Below the pieces are notes generated by a model, which saw only the letters and a program-made list of their open reading frames with translations, was not told the origin of the DNA and made no database searches. A stretch of 16,335 nt of DNA from Gp22-AA3 sp964384905 (lineage in GTDB: Bacteria; Acidobacteriota; Polarisedimenticolia; Gp22-AA2). Positions 1-6,069 of the stretch are shown piece after piece; position 1 is the first letter of the stretch, and every line of letters starts with the position of its first letter. Location of the stretch: NCBI GenBank assembly GCA_964384905.1, contig CAYLND010000082.1:1-16335 (forward strand), written 5' to 3'. The position numbers and the translations under genes were made by a program.

Positions 1-51
1 AAGTCACGAAGAAAAAATAACTTACGGTGATCCCGATTCACGGTTTCCTAT
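1..51. other. Short intergenic edge, no gene seen
   Basis: This stretch lies beyond the stop codon of the TlpA-like gene and is noticeably more A+T-rich than the rest of the window, as expected of intergenic DNA. I see no convincing hairpin followed by a T-run that would terminate the minus-strand pair, and no gene. It may hold regulatory sequence of a neighbour outside the window, but nothing here can be assigned. Confidence 0.5.
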
Positions 52-633
52 TTAGGGGCCGGAGTCGTCGAGGAACTTGACGACCTCCCGCTCGATGACG
101 GTCGGATCGACGTAACCGAGAAACCTCCGGCGCATCCGCCCGGAGCGGTCGACCAGGAGAGTGGTGGGCACCGCATCGGGGTAGCCGACCAGCGCCTCGA
201 GCTGCGGGTTCATCATCCCGGAGGGGTAGCGAATCGGCACGGCGCGGGTGAACTCGACCACGTCTTCGGGGCGCGCGTCGATCGAGACGCCGATGACGAC
301 AAGCCCGCGGTCCCGGTAGCTCTCGTACAGTCGGTTCAGATGCGGGATGCCCTTGCGGCACGGACCGCACCAGGACGCCCACAGATCGAACAGTCGAACC
401 TTCCCTCTGTACTCTTTCAAGGGCACCGAGGCGCCCTGGGTGTCCTGCAGGACGATGCCGGCGTACGGATCCTCCCGCTCGCCCGTGGCTCGCACTGACG
501 TCGCCACAGGATCGCCCGCCGGAGCGGCGCGGCCGCCGTTCGGCGCGGCGTGATCGCCGGCGCACGACGCCCCGAGGCACAGGGCGGCGAGGCAGAACGC
601 CAGCGTCGGCGTGCGGCACCGAGCGCCGCTCAT
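52..633 (-). CDS. TlpA/ResA-like thioredoxin-fold thiol-disulfide protein, exported
   Basis: The 193-residue product is a periplasmic thioredoxin of the TlpA/ResA/AhpC-TSA type, a family that exchanges disulfides with envelope proteins, often in cytochrome or metal-centre maturation. Residues 11-23 are hydrophobic and end at Cys24. The preceding GAS resembles a lipobox but lacks Leu at -3, so it is either a lipoprotein or a Sec-exported protein. A low-complexity Ala/Gly/Pro linker (about 29-50) leads into the thioredoxin fold. The active site is WCGPC, with Cys89 and Cys92 after FDLWAS. The cis-proline lies in VPTT (Pro156), and the family pattern VIGVSID is present. The ATG at 633-631 overlaps the stop of the upstream HMA gene as ATGA, which fixes the start and indicates translational coupling. 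The redox partner is unknown; the HMA protein made from the same message is the obvious candidate, by inference. Confidence 0.9.
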   Translation of the reverse strand: MSGARCRTPTLAFCLAALCLGASCAGDHAAPNGGRAAPAGDPVATSVRATGEREDPYAGIVLQDTQGASVPLKEYRGKVRLFDLWASWCGPCRKGIPHLNRLYESYRDRGLVVIGVSIDARPEDVVEFTRAVPIRYPSGMMNPQLEALVGYPDAVPTTLLVDRSGRMRRRFLGYVDPTVIEREVVKFLDDSGP

Positions 634-1217
634 CGCTTCGACTCCGGCGACGCCGGCCCGCGGTACTCGGCGCGGACGATCGCGATGGCGGGCGGCTTCC
701 AGCGCGGATGCTCGTGCAGGCGGAACACCAGGAAATAGTCTCCGCGCAGCCCGGCATGACTCCTGAAGAGGCGGCGCAGCTCGTCGTCCTCGAGGACCTG
801 ATAGGCCGGGGTCGTCCCGGGCATGCGGAACGTGATGCGACCCTCGGGACCGATGCTGAACCGGCCGACCCCTTCGACCTGGCACTCTCCCCCCACCTTG
901 AACCCGGCCGCCTGGATGCGCGCCTTCACGTCGTGGATATTGAGCGACTTCCCTTCCTCCGCCTGCACACGGACCAGACCGGTGGCCAGATCCGCTGAAG
1001 CGCCAACGACACCGTCGAGTCGCTTGATCGACTCCTCGACCCCGCGGGTGCACAGGACGCAGGTCATGCCGCTGACCGGCACGGTGAGTGCGGTGATGGC
1101 CCCGGGAGGCGGGATCGCCTGCTGGGGGACGGCGCCGACGTCCATCGGCAGCGCCACCGCCCCCGCCATGACGACGACCCAGCCCGCGATGCGCGGCGCT
1201 TTCTGCTGTATTCTCAT
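630..1217 (-). CDS. Secreted heavy-metal-associated (HMA) domain protein with an unassigned C-terminal domain
   Basis: The 195-residue product starts with a Sec-type signal sequence (basic start, hydrophobic residues 11-24, likely cleavage near 27-30). Residues 43-108 look like an HMA domain of the MerP/copper-chaperone type. The metal-binding loop is GMTCVLC with Cys53 and Cys56, and the second half (VKARIQAAGFKV) matches the usual end of the fold. HMA domains bind soft metals such as Cu, Zn or Hg; the metal here cannot be told. Cys112 just after the domain is a possible third ligand. Residues 113-195, rich in charged and aromatic residues, form a domain I do not recognise. The gene overlaps the TlpA gene by four bases. 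The ATG is chosen because the signal peptide begins there; the frame stays open upstream but gives no sensible N-terminus. No good Shine-Dalgarno precedes it. Confidence 0.8.
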   Translation of the reverse strand: MRIQQKAPRIAGWVVVMAGAVALPMDVGAVPQQAIPPPGAITALTVPVSGMTCVLCTRGVEESIKRLDGVVGASADLATGLVRVQAEEGKSLNIHDVKARIQAAGFKVGGECQVEGVGRFSIGPEGRITFRMPGTTPAYQVLEDDELRRLFRSHAGLRGDYFLVFRLHEHPRWKPPAIAIVRAEYRGPASPESKR

Positions 1218-1249
1218 GATGATCGCCCGTGGTGCATCCGCCCGGTCAT
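1214..1249 (-). CDS. Possible 11-residue leader ORF coupled to the HMA gene
   Basis: An ATG at 1249-1247 opens a 12-codon frame (MTGRMHHGRSS, stop). Its TGA at 1216-1214 overlaps the ATG of the HMA gene as ATGA, the same junction used between the HMA and TlpA genes. The ATG lies six bases after the proposed -10 hexamer, where the transcript could begin, so it could be read from a leaderless end. This would explain why the HMA ATG lacks a clear ribosome site. The ORF is tiny and chance is a real possibility; no function is claimed. Confidence 0.2.
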   Translation of the reverse strand: MTGRMHHGRSS

Positions 1250-1255
1250 GCCGAG

Positions 1256-1284
1256 ACAATAAATCGCCCGACGGGCGAAGGCAA
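1256..1284 (-). promoter_or_regulatory. Candidate sigma70-type promoter of the HMA-TlpA pair
   Basis: Read on the minus strand, TTGCCT (1284-1279) matches TTGACA at four of six positions, including TTG. TATTGT (1261-1256) matches TATAAT at four of six. The spacer is exactly 17 bp. The predicted start point is near 1249, about 32 bases before the HMA ATG. This is the only element in the window with both a -35 and a -10 at consensus spacing. It is a by-eye call without experimental support. Confidence 0.4.
1264..1278. promoter_or_regulatory. 15-bp inverted repeat, candidate operator in the divergent gap
   Basis: TCGCCCG-A-CGGGCGA is a perfect inverted repeat with 7-bp arms and a 1-bp centre. 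It fills 15 of the 17 bases between the proposed -35 and -10 of the minus-strand promoter and lies about 25 bp upstream of the glycosyltransferase start. A protein bound here would block or reshape that promoter. No regulator is encoded in the window. In DNA this GC-rich such a repeat can arise by chance. Confidence 0.3.
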
Positions 1285-1293
1285 GGCGATCCT

Positions 1294-1297
1294 GGAG
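1294..1297 (+). promoter_or_regulatory. Ribosome binding site supporting the GTG start at 1303
   Basis: GGAG lies five bases upstream of the GTG at 1303-1305. The ATG at 1298 is in another frame, and the open frame upstream to about 823 runs over the HMA gene, so this site decides the start of the glycosyltransferase. Confidence 0.5.
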
Positions 1298-1302
1298 ATG
1301 AC

Positions 1303-3261
1303 GTGCGGCAAACGCCACCCGGACGGCGGGAGCGGGTCAAGCCCGCTCCCGTCACCCTGACGCCTCTGCCATCCGCCTGGGCGGTTCCGGTGCCGCTGGC
1401 GCTCGTTCTTGCGGCCGCCGCCCTGTTCCGGGCCGTGTATTTCTACCTGGTCGCCGGAAACAGCATCTTCTTCGACGGTCTCATCCTCGATTCCTCGGTC
1501 TATGACTCCTGGGCGCGGTCGATCGCGTCCGGGCACTGGCTCGGCCGGGAAGCATTCTACTTCCCTCCTCTCTATCCTTACGCTCTCGCGCTGCTCTTCA
1601 AGGCGGCCGGCCATTCCCTGGCGATCGTCTACCTGCTGCAGGCGGCGCTCGGTCTTCTCAATCTGGTGCTGATCCACCGGATCGGCTCCGCCGTGTTCGG
1701 CGCGCGCGCCGGTCTGATCGCCGCCTGCGGCGCGGCGCTGTACGGGCCCTTCGCATTCTTCGAATTGAAGGTGCTCGCAACGACCCTCGGCCTGACGCTC
1801 GACCTCGTCGCCCTGACGCTGCTGGTGGGTGCGGAGCGCGCCGCCGCCACCGGGGGGCGAGGCGCTCACCGCCGCTGGCCCGTGGCCGGCCTGGCCATCG
1901 GTGTCGCGACGATGTGCCTTCCGGGAACCGTGCTGCTGGCGCCGCTCTATGCCGCTTATCTCGGGCCGCGACGGGCGCGGGCCGCCGGCCTGCTGCTCGC
2001 CGGCACCCTCCTCGGCATGGCGCCGGTGGCGGCGCACAACCTGTATGTCGCCCGCGACTTTCTGCCGCTCTCCGGCCAGGGAGGCATCACCTTCTACCAG
2101 GGGAACAATCCGAACGCCGCCGGCCTGTACAACGTGGCGCCGGGATTCAGCGGCTCGCCCGAGAGCCAGGCGATCGAAGAGACTTCGATCGCGGAGCGCG
2201 AGACGGGGCGCGTGATGAGCCGCTCGGAGGTCAGCGCCCACTTCTTCCGGAAGGGGCTCGCCTTCGTGCGCTCCTCTCCGGGCGCCTGGCTGATTCTGGA
2301 GCTCCGCAAGCTCGGGGCTCTCCTGGGTGACTACGAGGCCTCCACCGAATACAGCCTCTACCTGGAGCGCGATCAGATCCCGTGGCTGCGTCTGCTGTTC
2401 CTGCCGTTTGCCGCGATCGCCGGCGCCGGCTTCGCCGGGATGGTCGGCGTCGGCCGGCCGCGCCCCCCCGGCGTCGCCCTGTTCCTGTACGCCGTCTCCG
2501 CCGCCGCGATACCTCTCCTGTTCTACGTGTCGTCGCGGTACCGCCAGCCGCTGGTGCCGGCCCTGCTGATTTACGGCGGCGCGCTCGCCGACCGCGTCTG
2601 GCGTGCCGCGCGCCGGGACGGCGCCGTCGGAGCCCGCGAGAAGCGCGTCCTGGCCCTGGCGCTGGGACTGGCGCTCGTGTCGTTCTTCCCGCTGGGAGGC
2701 CGGAGCGTGTCGGCGGAGGCGAACGTGCACTACAACATCGGCAACCTCCTGTCGGACAGGGGACGCACCGAGGAGGCGATCGCGTCCTACGATCGCTCGC
2801 TGGCGCAGTGGCCGGGCAACGCCTATGCGTGGATCAATCGCGGCAACAGCCTCGACAAGCTGGGCCGGGCCGACGAGGCGCTCGCCTCCTATCGGCGGGC
2901 GGAGGAGGCGAACCGCGGCCTGTGGCGGTCGTACAAGGCGCAGGTGATCCTCCTGCACCGGGAGAAACGCTACGAGGAGGCGGTGGCGGTCATCCGCCGG
3001 GGCCTCCGGACGGACGGCGAGGAGGCGTACTATCTGCTCGGGGTCGATCTGAAGAACCTCGATCGCCTCGACGAGGCGGTCCAGGCGTTCGAGCAGGCCG
3101 TGCGCATCAATCCCAGCTACGCGCGCGCCCACACGCGTCTCGGCGAGATCTACGCCGCCCATGGGGACGCCGACGTGGCGCGCGAGCATTTCCGCCGTGC
3201 CATCGCCTCCGACCCCGGCGACAGCGCGGCCCGCAGCGGTCTCGCCGGGCTGGGAGGCTGA
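1303..3261 (+). CDS. GT39/PMT-like membrane glycosyltransferase with C-terminal TPR domain
   Basis: The 652-residue protein joins a polytopic membrane glycosyltransferase of the ArnT/PMT type (GT-C fold, polyprenyl-phosphate-sugar donor) to a TPR solenoid. The first membrane span covers about residues 28-50. It is followed by an acidic periplasmic loop with Asp58, Asp63 and Asp68, in the place where GT39 enzymes carry the catalytic Asp. The family motif PPLYP (88-92) opens the next segment. Several hydrophobic spans follow to about 435. One more hydrophobic segment (about 448-466) precedes five TPR units in residues 474-648, with the usual W-LG-Y-A-A-P pattern. The sugar and acceptor cannot be read from sequence; a lipid- or protein-linked envelope glycan is likely. 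GTG at 1303 is preferred because it has GGAG upstream and falls just before the first span. The gene diverges from the HMA-TlpA pair. Confidence 0.8.
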   Translation: MRQTPPGRRERVKPAPVTLTPLPSAWAVPVPLALVLAAAALFRAVYFYLVAGNSIFFDGLILDSSVYDSWARSIASGHWLGREAFYFPPLYPYALALLFKAAGHSLAIVYLLQAALGLLNLVLIHRIGSAVFGARAGLIAACGAALYGPFAFFELKVLATTLGLTLDLVALTLLVGAERAAATGGRGAHRRWPVAGLAIGVATMCLPGTVLLAPLYAAYLGPRRARAAGLLLAGTLLGMAPVAAHNLYVARDFLPLSGQGGITFYQGNNPNAAGLYNVAPGFSGSPESQAIEETSIAERETGRVMSRSEVSAHFFRKGLAFVRSSPGAWLILELRKLGALLGDYEASTEYSLYLERDQIPWLRLLFLPFAAIAGAGFAGMVGVGRPRPPGVALFLYAVSAAAIPLLFYVSSRYRQPLVPALLIYGGALADRVWRAARRDGAVGAREKRVLALALGLALVSFFPLGGRSVSAEANVHYNIGNLLSDRGRTEEAIASYDRSLAQWPGNAYAWINRGNSLDKLGRADEALASYRRAEEANRGLWRSYKAQVILLHREKRYEEAVAVIRRGLRTDGEEAYYLLGVDLKNLDRLDEAVQAFEQAVRINPSYARAHTRLGEIYAAHGDADVAREHFRRAIASDPGDSAARSGLAGLGG

Positions 3262-3294
3262 CCGCGCGTCGCACCCGTGGACGATCGGCCGGTG

Positions 3295-3303
3295 TGGTAC
3301 CAT
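3295..3303 (+). promoter_or_regulatory. Extended -10 promoter directly upstream of the PP2C gene (leaderless type)
   Basis: TGG-TACCAT gives an extended -10 (TGN) with a hexamer matching TATAAT at four of six positions. It ends ten bases before the ATG at 3314. A start point six to eight bases after the hexamer would leave almost no 5' leader. No -35 is visible at the right distance and there is no Shine-Dalgarno. The element lies in the 52-bp gap after the glycosyltransferase gene. Confidence 0.45.
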
Positions 3304-3313
3304 CGACGCGATC

Positions 3314-4582
3314 ATGGAGACAACCCGGCCGGAAACCACGACCGACGCGCGTTCCGACCGCCCGGAGGCCGCCGAGCGATCCTCCGTCTATCGCTCGCTC
3401 TGGCGCAAGCTGGATGCGGCGCTGGGCGCGGCCGAGGACGGCGTCGACCTGACCGCCTCGCTGGACGCGATGCTGCGCATCCTCCTGAAGGACTTCCGCC
3501 AGGAGCTCGGATTCGTGGCGGGACGGTTGTACGAGCGCGTCGACGACGGGCACTACGTGCTGCGCCGATGGCTGGGGGACCATCCGCCGGACAGGCTCGG
3601 CTACGCCGTGCCGATCACTTACGCCGCCGTGCAGCAGCTCCTGGAGCGCGGGATCATCATCATGAAGGAGACCGACCCCGGCTTCGACCACACGATCGAG
3701 GACGCCCTCGGTGTCTCCGTCTTCGCCGCCATGACCATCGGTCCCGAGTCCCGGTACATCCTTTCGTTCAGCATCGAAGGAGAGGTCGACCGCGAGAAGA
3801 CGCTGTACCTGCTCTCCGCCGTGCAGCACATCATCGGGCAGAAGATCCGGCAGCAACGGCTGTACAACATCCTGGAAGAGGCGCGACGCATCCAGCATTC
3901 CCTCCTCCCCCGCTCGTCGCCGGCCTTCCTGAACTACGACATCCACGGTCGCACGGTGGCCGCCGAGACGGTCGGCGGCGACCTGTACGATTTCATCCAG
4001 GTCTCCGATCGCATCCTGGGGATCGCCCTGGCCGACTCGTCGGGCCACGGGCTCCCGGCCGCGCTGCAGGCGCGCGACGTGATCACCGGGCTGCGCATGG
4101 GGATCACGGAGCACCTGAAGATCGTCAGCACCATCGAGCGGCTGAACAAGATCATCAACCGCTCGACCCTGGTGACGCGCTTCGTGTCGCTGTTCTACGG
4201 AGAGATCGAGAAGAACGGCAATTTCATCTACTGCAATTGCGGTCATCCACCGGCCCTGCTCTTCCAGGACGGCCGGTTCCAGCAGCTCAGCCTGGGGGGT
4301 CTGGTGCTCGGCCCCAACCCGGACGCGCGCTACGAGCGGGGGTACGTCCGCGTGCGCCCTTCGGACGTCATCGTCCTCTACAGCGACGGCATCACCGAGG
4401 CCACCGACCCGGCCGGCGAGGACTTCGGCGTGCAGCGCCTGCAGGGGCTCATCGCGGACAATCACACGCTCTCCGCCCGGTCACTCAACGAGCTGATCTT
4501 CCAGAGAGTCGAGGCGTTCTCGCGGCGCGCGCGGCCGCGGGACGACCAGACCGTCGTGGTGGTCCGCCCCTCCGCCTCCTGA
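3314..4582 (+). CDS. GAF-domain PP2C-type (SpoIIE/RsbU) serine/threonine phosphatase
   Basis: The 422-residue soluble protein has a GAF-like sensor region (about 45-180) joined by a helix to a PPM/SpoIIE phosphatase domain (about 190-420). The linker carries the family signature ARRIQHSLLP (190-199). Metal-binding positions are conserved: GGDLYD (Asp223 and Asp226), ADSSGHG (Asp241), SDGITE (Asp358) and RDDQT (Asp410 and Asp411). It should be an active Mn/Mg phosphatase. Relatives dephosphorylate anti-anti-sigma factors in partner-switching pathways that control stress or envelope sigma factors; no STAS or anti-sigma gene is in this window, so the substrate is unknown. No membrane span is seen. 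The ATG at 3314 is chosen because the conserved region starts soon after and the extended -10 sits just before it. Alternative upstream starts lie inside the preceding gene. Confidence 0.9.
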   Translation: METTRPETTTDARSDRPEAAERSSVYRSLWRKLDAALGAAEDGVDLTASLDAMLRILLKDFRQELGFVAGRLYERVDDGHYVLRRWLGDHPPDRLGYAVPITYAAVQQLLERGIIIMKETDPGFDHTIEDALGVSVFAAMTIGPESRYILSFSIEGEVDREKTLYLLSAVQHIIGQKIRQQRLYNILEEARRIQHSLLPRSSPAFLNYDIHGRTVAAETVGGDLYDFIQVSDRILGIALADSSGHGLPAALQARDVITGLRMGITEHLKIVSTIERLNKIINRSTLVTRFVSLFYGEIEKNGNFIYCNCGHPPALLFQDGRFQQLSLGGLVLGPNPDARYERGYVRVRPSDVIVLYSDGITEATDPAGEDFGVQRLQGLIADNHTLSARSLNELIFQRVEAFSRRARPRDDQTVVVVRPSAS

Positions 4583-4615
4583 GACCTCCCGCGCGTCCCG
4601 GCACCCCGCGCGATA

Positions 4616-4624
4616 TGACATACT
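4616..4624 (+). promoter_or_regulatory. Extended -10 promoter directly upstream of the FAD oxidoreductase gene (leaderless type)
   Basis: TGA-CATACT is an extended -10 with four of six hexamer matches. It ends nine bases before the ATG at 4634. The placement nearly copies those upstream of the PP2C and exchanger-like genes. There is no -35 and no Shine-Dalgarno; the bases between the hexamer and the ATG are a C-rich run. Confidence 0.45.
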
Positions 4625-4633
4625 GCCCCCTCC

Positions 4634-6046
4634 ATGAGCACGCCCGCTGTGGCTCCGACTGAGACGTCACCGTACGCGGCGACCAGCTTCTGGCTCGAGA
4701 CCTGCGGCGACGATCTCACGCCCCGACCCGCGCTGGACGGTTCGATCGACGTGGACGTGGCCGTCCTGGGAGCCGGCTACACCGGTCTGTGGACCGCGTA
4801 CTACCTCCTCAGAAGCCAGCCGTCGCTGCGCGTGGCTGTGGTGGAGCGCCGCATCGCCGGTTTCGGCGCGTCCGGACGCAACGGCGGCTGGTGCTCCAGC
4901 AAGCTGAACATCGGCCTCGACGCCATGGCCGGCATGTACGGCCGCGACCGGGCGCTGGCCATGCAGCGGGCGCTCGACGAGACGGTGGACGAGATCGGCC
5001 GCGTCTGCGTCGCCGAGAGCCTCGACGCCGGCTTCGCCAAGGTCGGAGCTCTGTTCGTGGCGCGATTCCCCTACCAGCTCGCCCTGATGCACGAGTACGC
5101 CCACACGTTCGAGCGCTTCGGGCTTGGCGCGCACCAGCGTCTTCTCGACGCCGCCGCGACCGCGGAGAGGGTGCGGGTGCGCGGGGCGCTGGGGGCCTGG
5201 TTCTCCCCGCAGTACGGGCGGGTCCATCCGGGCCGGCTGGCGCGCGGCCTGGCGCGCGCGGTCGAGCGGCTGGGGGGAACGATCTACGAGGAGACCGAGG
5301 TGACCGACTTCGCGCCCGGCGCGCGGCCGTCCCTGCGCACGCCGCGCGGCGACGTGCGGGCCCGGGCGGTCGTTCTCGCAGGCGAGGCGTATCTGACGAG
5401 TCTGCGCGCTCTGCGCCGGTGTCTCCTGCCCGTCTACTCGCTCATCGTCCTCACGGAGCCCCTGAATGCCTCGCGCTGGAGCGCGATCGGCTGGCAGGGA
5501 CGTGAGTGCCTGGCGTCGTTCCGGATCTCGATCGATTACCTGTCGCGCACGGACGACGGACGGATCCTGTTCGGAGGCCGCGGCGCCCCGTATCGCTTCG
5601 GCTCGGCGATCGCCGACGCCTACGACCGCGACCCGCCGACCCACGAGATGCTGCGGCGCATGGCGCGCGACTGGTTCCCTGCCCTCGAGGGCGCGCGCTT
5701 CACGCACGCCTGGGGCGGGCCGCTGGGGATGCCGCGCGACTGGATGCCGACGGTGCATTACGATCGCGAGAGCGGCGTGGCCTCGGCGCGCGGGTACACC
5801 GGTCACGGCGTGTCCGCGTCGAACCTCGCGGGGCGGGCGCTCACCGACCTCCTCCTCGGACGGGTCTCGCTTCTGACGGAGCTGCCGATCGTCGGGCACC
5901 GTCCTCCGCCCTGGGAGCCCGAGCCGCTGCGCTATCTGGGCGTGCGCTACGTCCAGCGCGCCTTCGCCCGCATGGACGAGGATGGTGAGCGGACCGGCAA
6001 GGCGCCCACCGGCCGGACCCTGGCGGAGCATCTCAGCCGTCACTGA
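4634..6046 (+). CDS. FAD-dependent oxidoreductase, DAO family (PuuB/OrdL-like)
   Basis: The 470-residue flavoprotein belongs to the D-amino-acid oxidase/glycine oxidase superfamily and resembles gamma-glutamylputrescine oxidase-type and OrdL proteins, which oxidise a C-N bond of an amine or amino acid. An N-terminal segment with SFWLETCGDDLTPRP (18-32) is characteristic of one subgroup. The Rossmann motif is GAGYTGL (46-52), with Glu71 ending the second strand to hold the FAD ribose. GASGRNGGW (78-86) contacts the flavin. The C-terminal FAD motif is GYTGHGVSASNLAGR, from about residue 387. No signal peptide or membrane span is seen, so it is probably cytoplasmic. The substrate cannot be assigned; no polyamine or transport genes lie nearby. 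Close-looking proteins are familiar to me from Actinobacteria, so transfer is possible but not shown here. It converges on the large minus-strand gene with a 23-bp gap. Confidence 0.85.
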   Translation: MSTPAVAPTETSPYAATSFWLETCGDDLTPRPALDGSIDVDVAVLGAGYTGLWTAYYLLRSQPSLRVAVVERRIAGFGASGRNGGWCSSKLNIGLDAMAGMYGRDRALAMQRALDETVDEIGRVCVAESLDAGFAKVGALFVARFPYQLALMHEYAHTFERFGLGAHQRLLDAAATAERVRVRGALGAWFSPQYGRVHPGRLARGLARAVERLGGTIYEETEVTDFAPGARPSLRTPRGDVRARAVVLAGEAYLTSLRALRRCLLPVYSLIVLTEPLNASRWSAIGWQGRECLASFRISIDYLSRTDDGRILFGGRGAPYRFGSAIADAYDRDPPTHEMLRRMARDWFPALEGARFTHAWGGPLGMPRDWMPTVHYDRESGVASARGYTGHGVSASNLAGRALTDLLLGRVSLLTELPIVGHRPPPWEPEPLRYLGVRYVQRAFARMDEDGERTGKAPTGRTLAEHLSRH

Positions 6047-6069
6047 GCCCCCGCCCCGCCCCGCGCCGC
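6047..6069. other. 23-bp convergent intergenic gap
   Basis: The stops of the FAD oxidoreductase gene and of the TamB-Omp85 fusion gene face each other across only 23 C-rich bases. No hairpin with a T-run is visible in either direction, so termination is probably factor-dependent or extends into the opposite gene. Confidence 0.6.

Noticed and set aside
823..1302. Upstream extension of the glycosyltransferase frame to an ATG at 823
   Set aside because: It would overlap most of the HMA gene. The added residues look like shadow sequence, and the GTG at 1303 has a good ribosome site.
1246..3339. A 697-codon minus-strand frame opposite the glycosyltransferase
   Set aside because: It has no domain, has shadow composition, and lies opposite a gene with clear membrane spans and TPR repeats.
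6047..6069. Bidirectional intrinsic terminator between the convergent genes
   Set aside because: The gap is C-rich but has no self-complementary stem with a flanking T-run.
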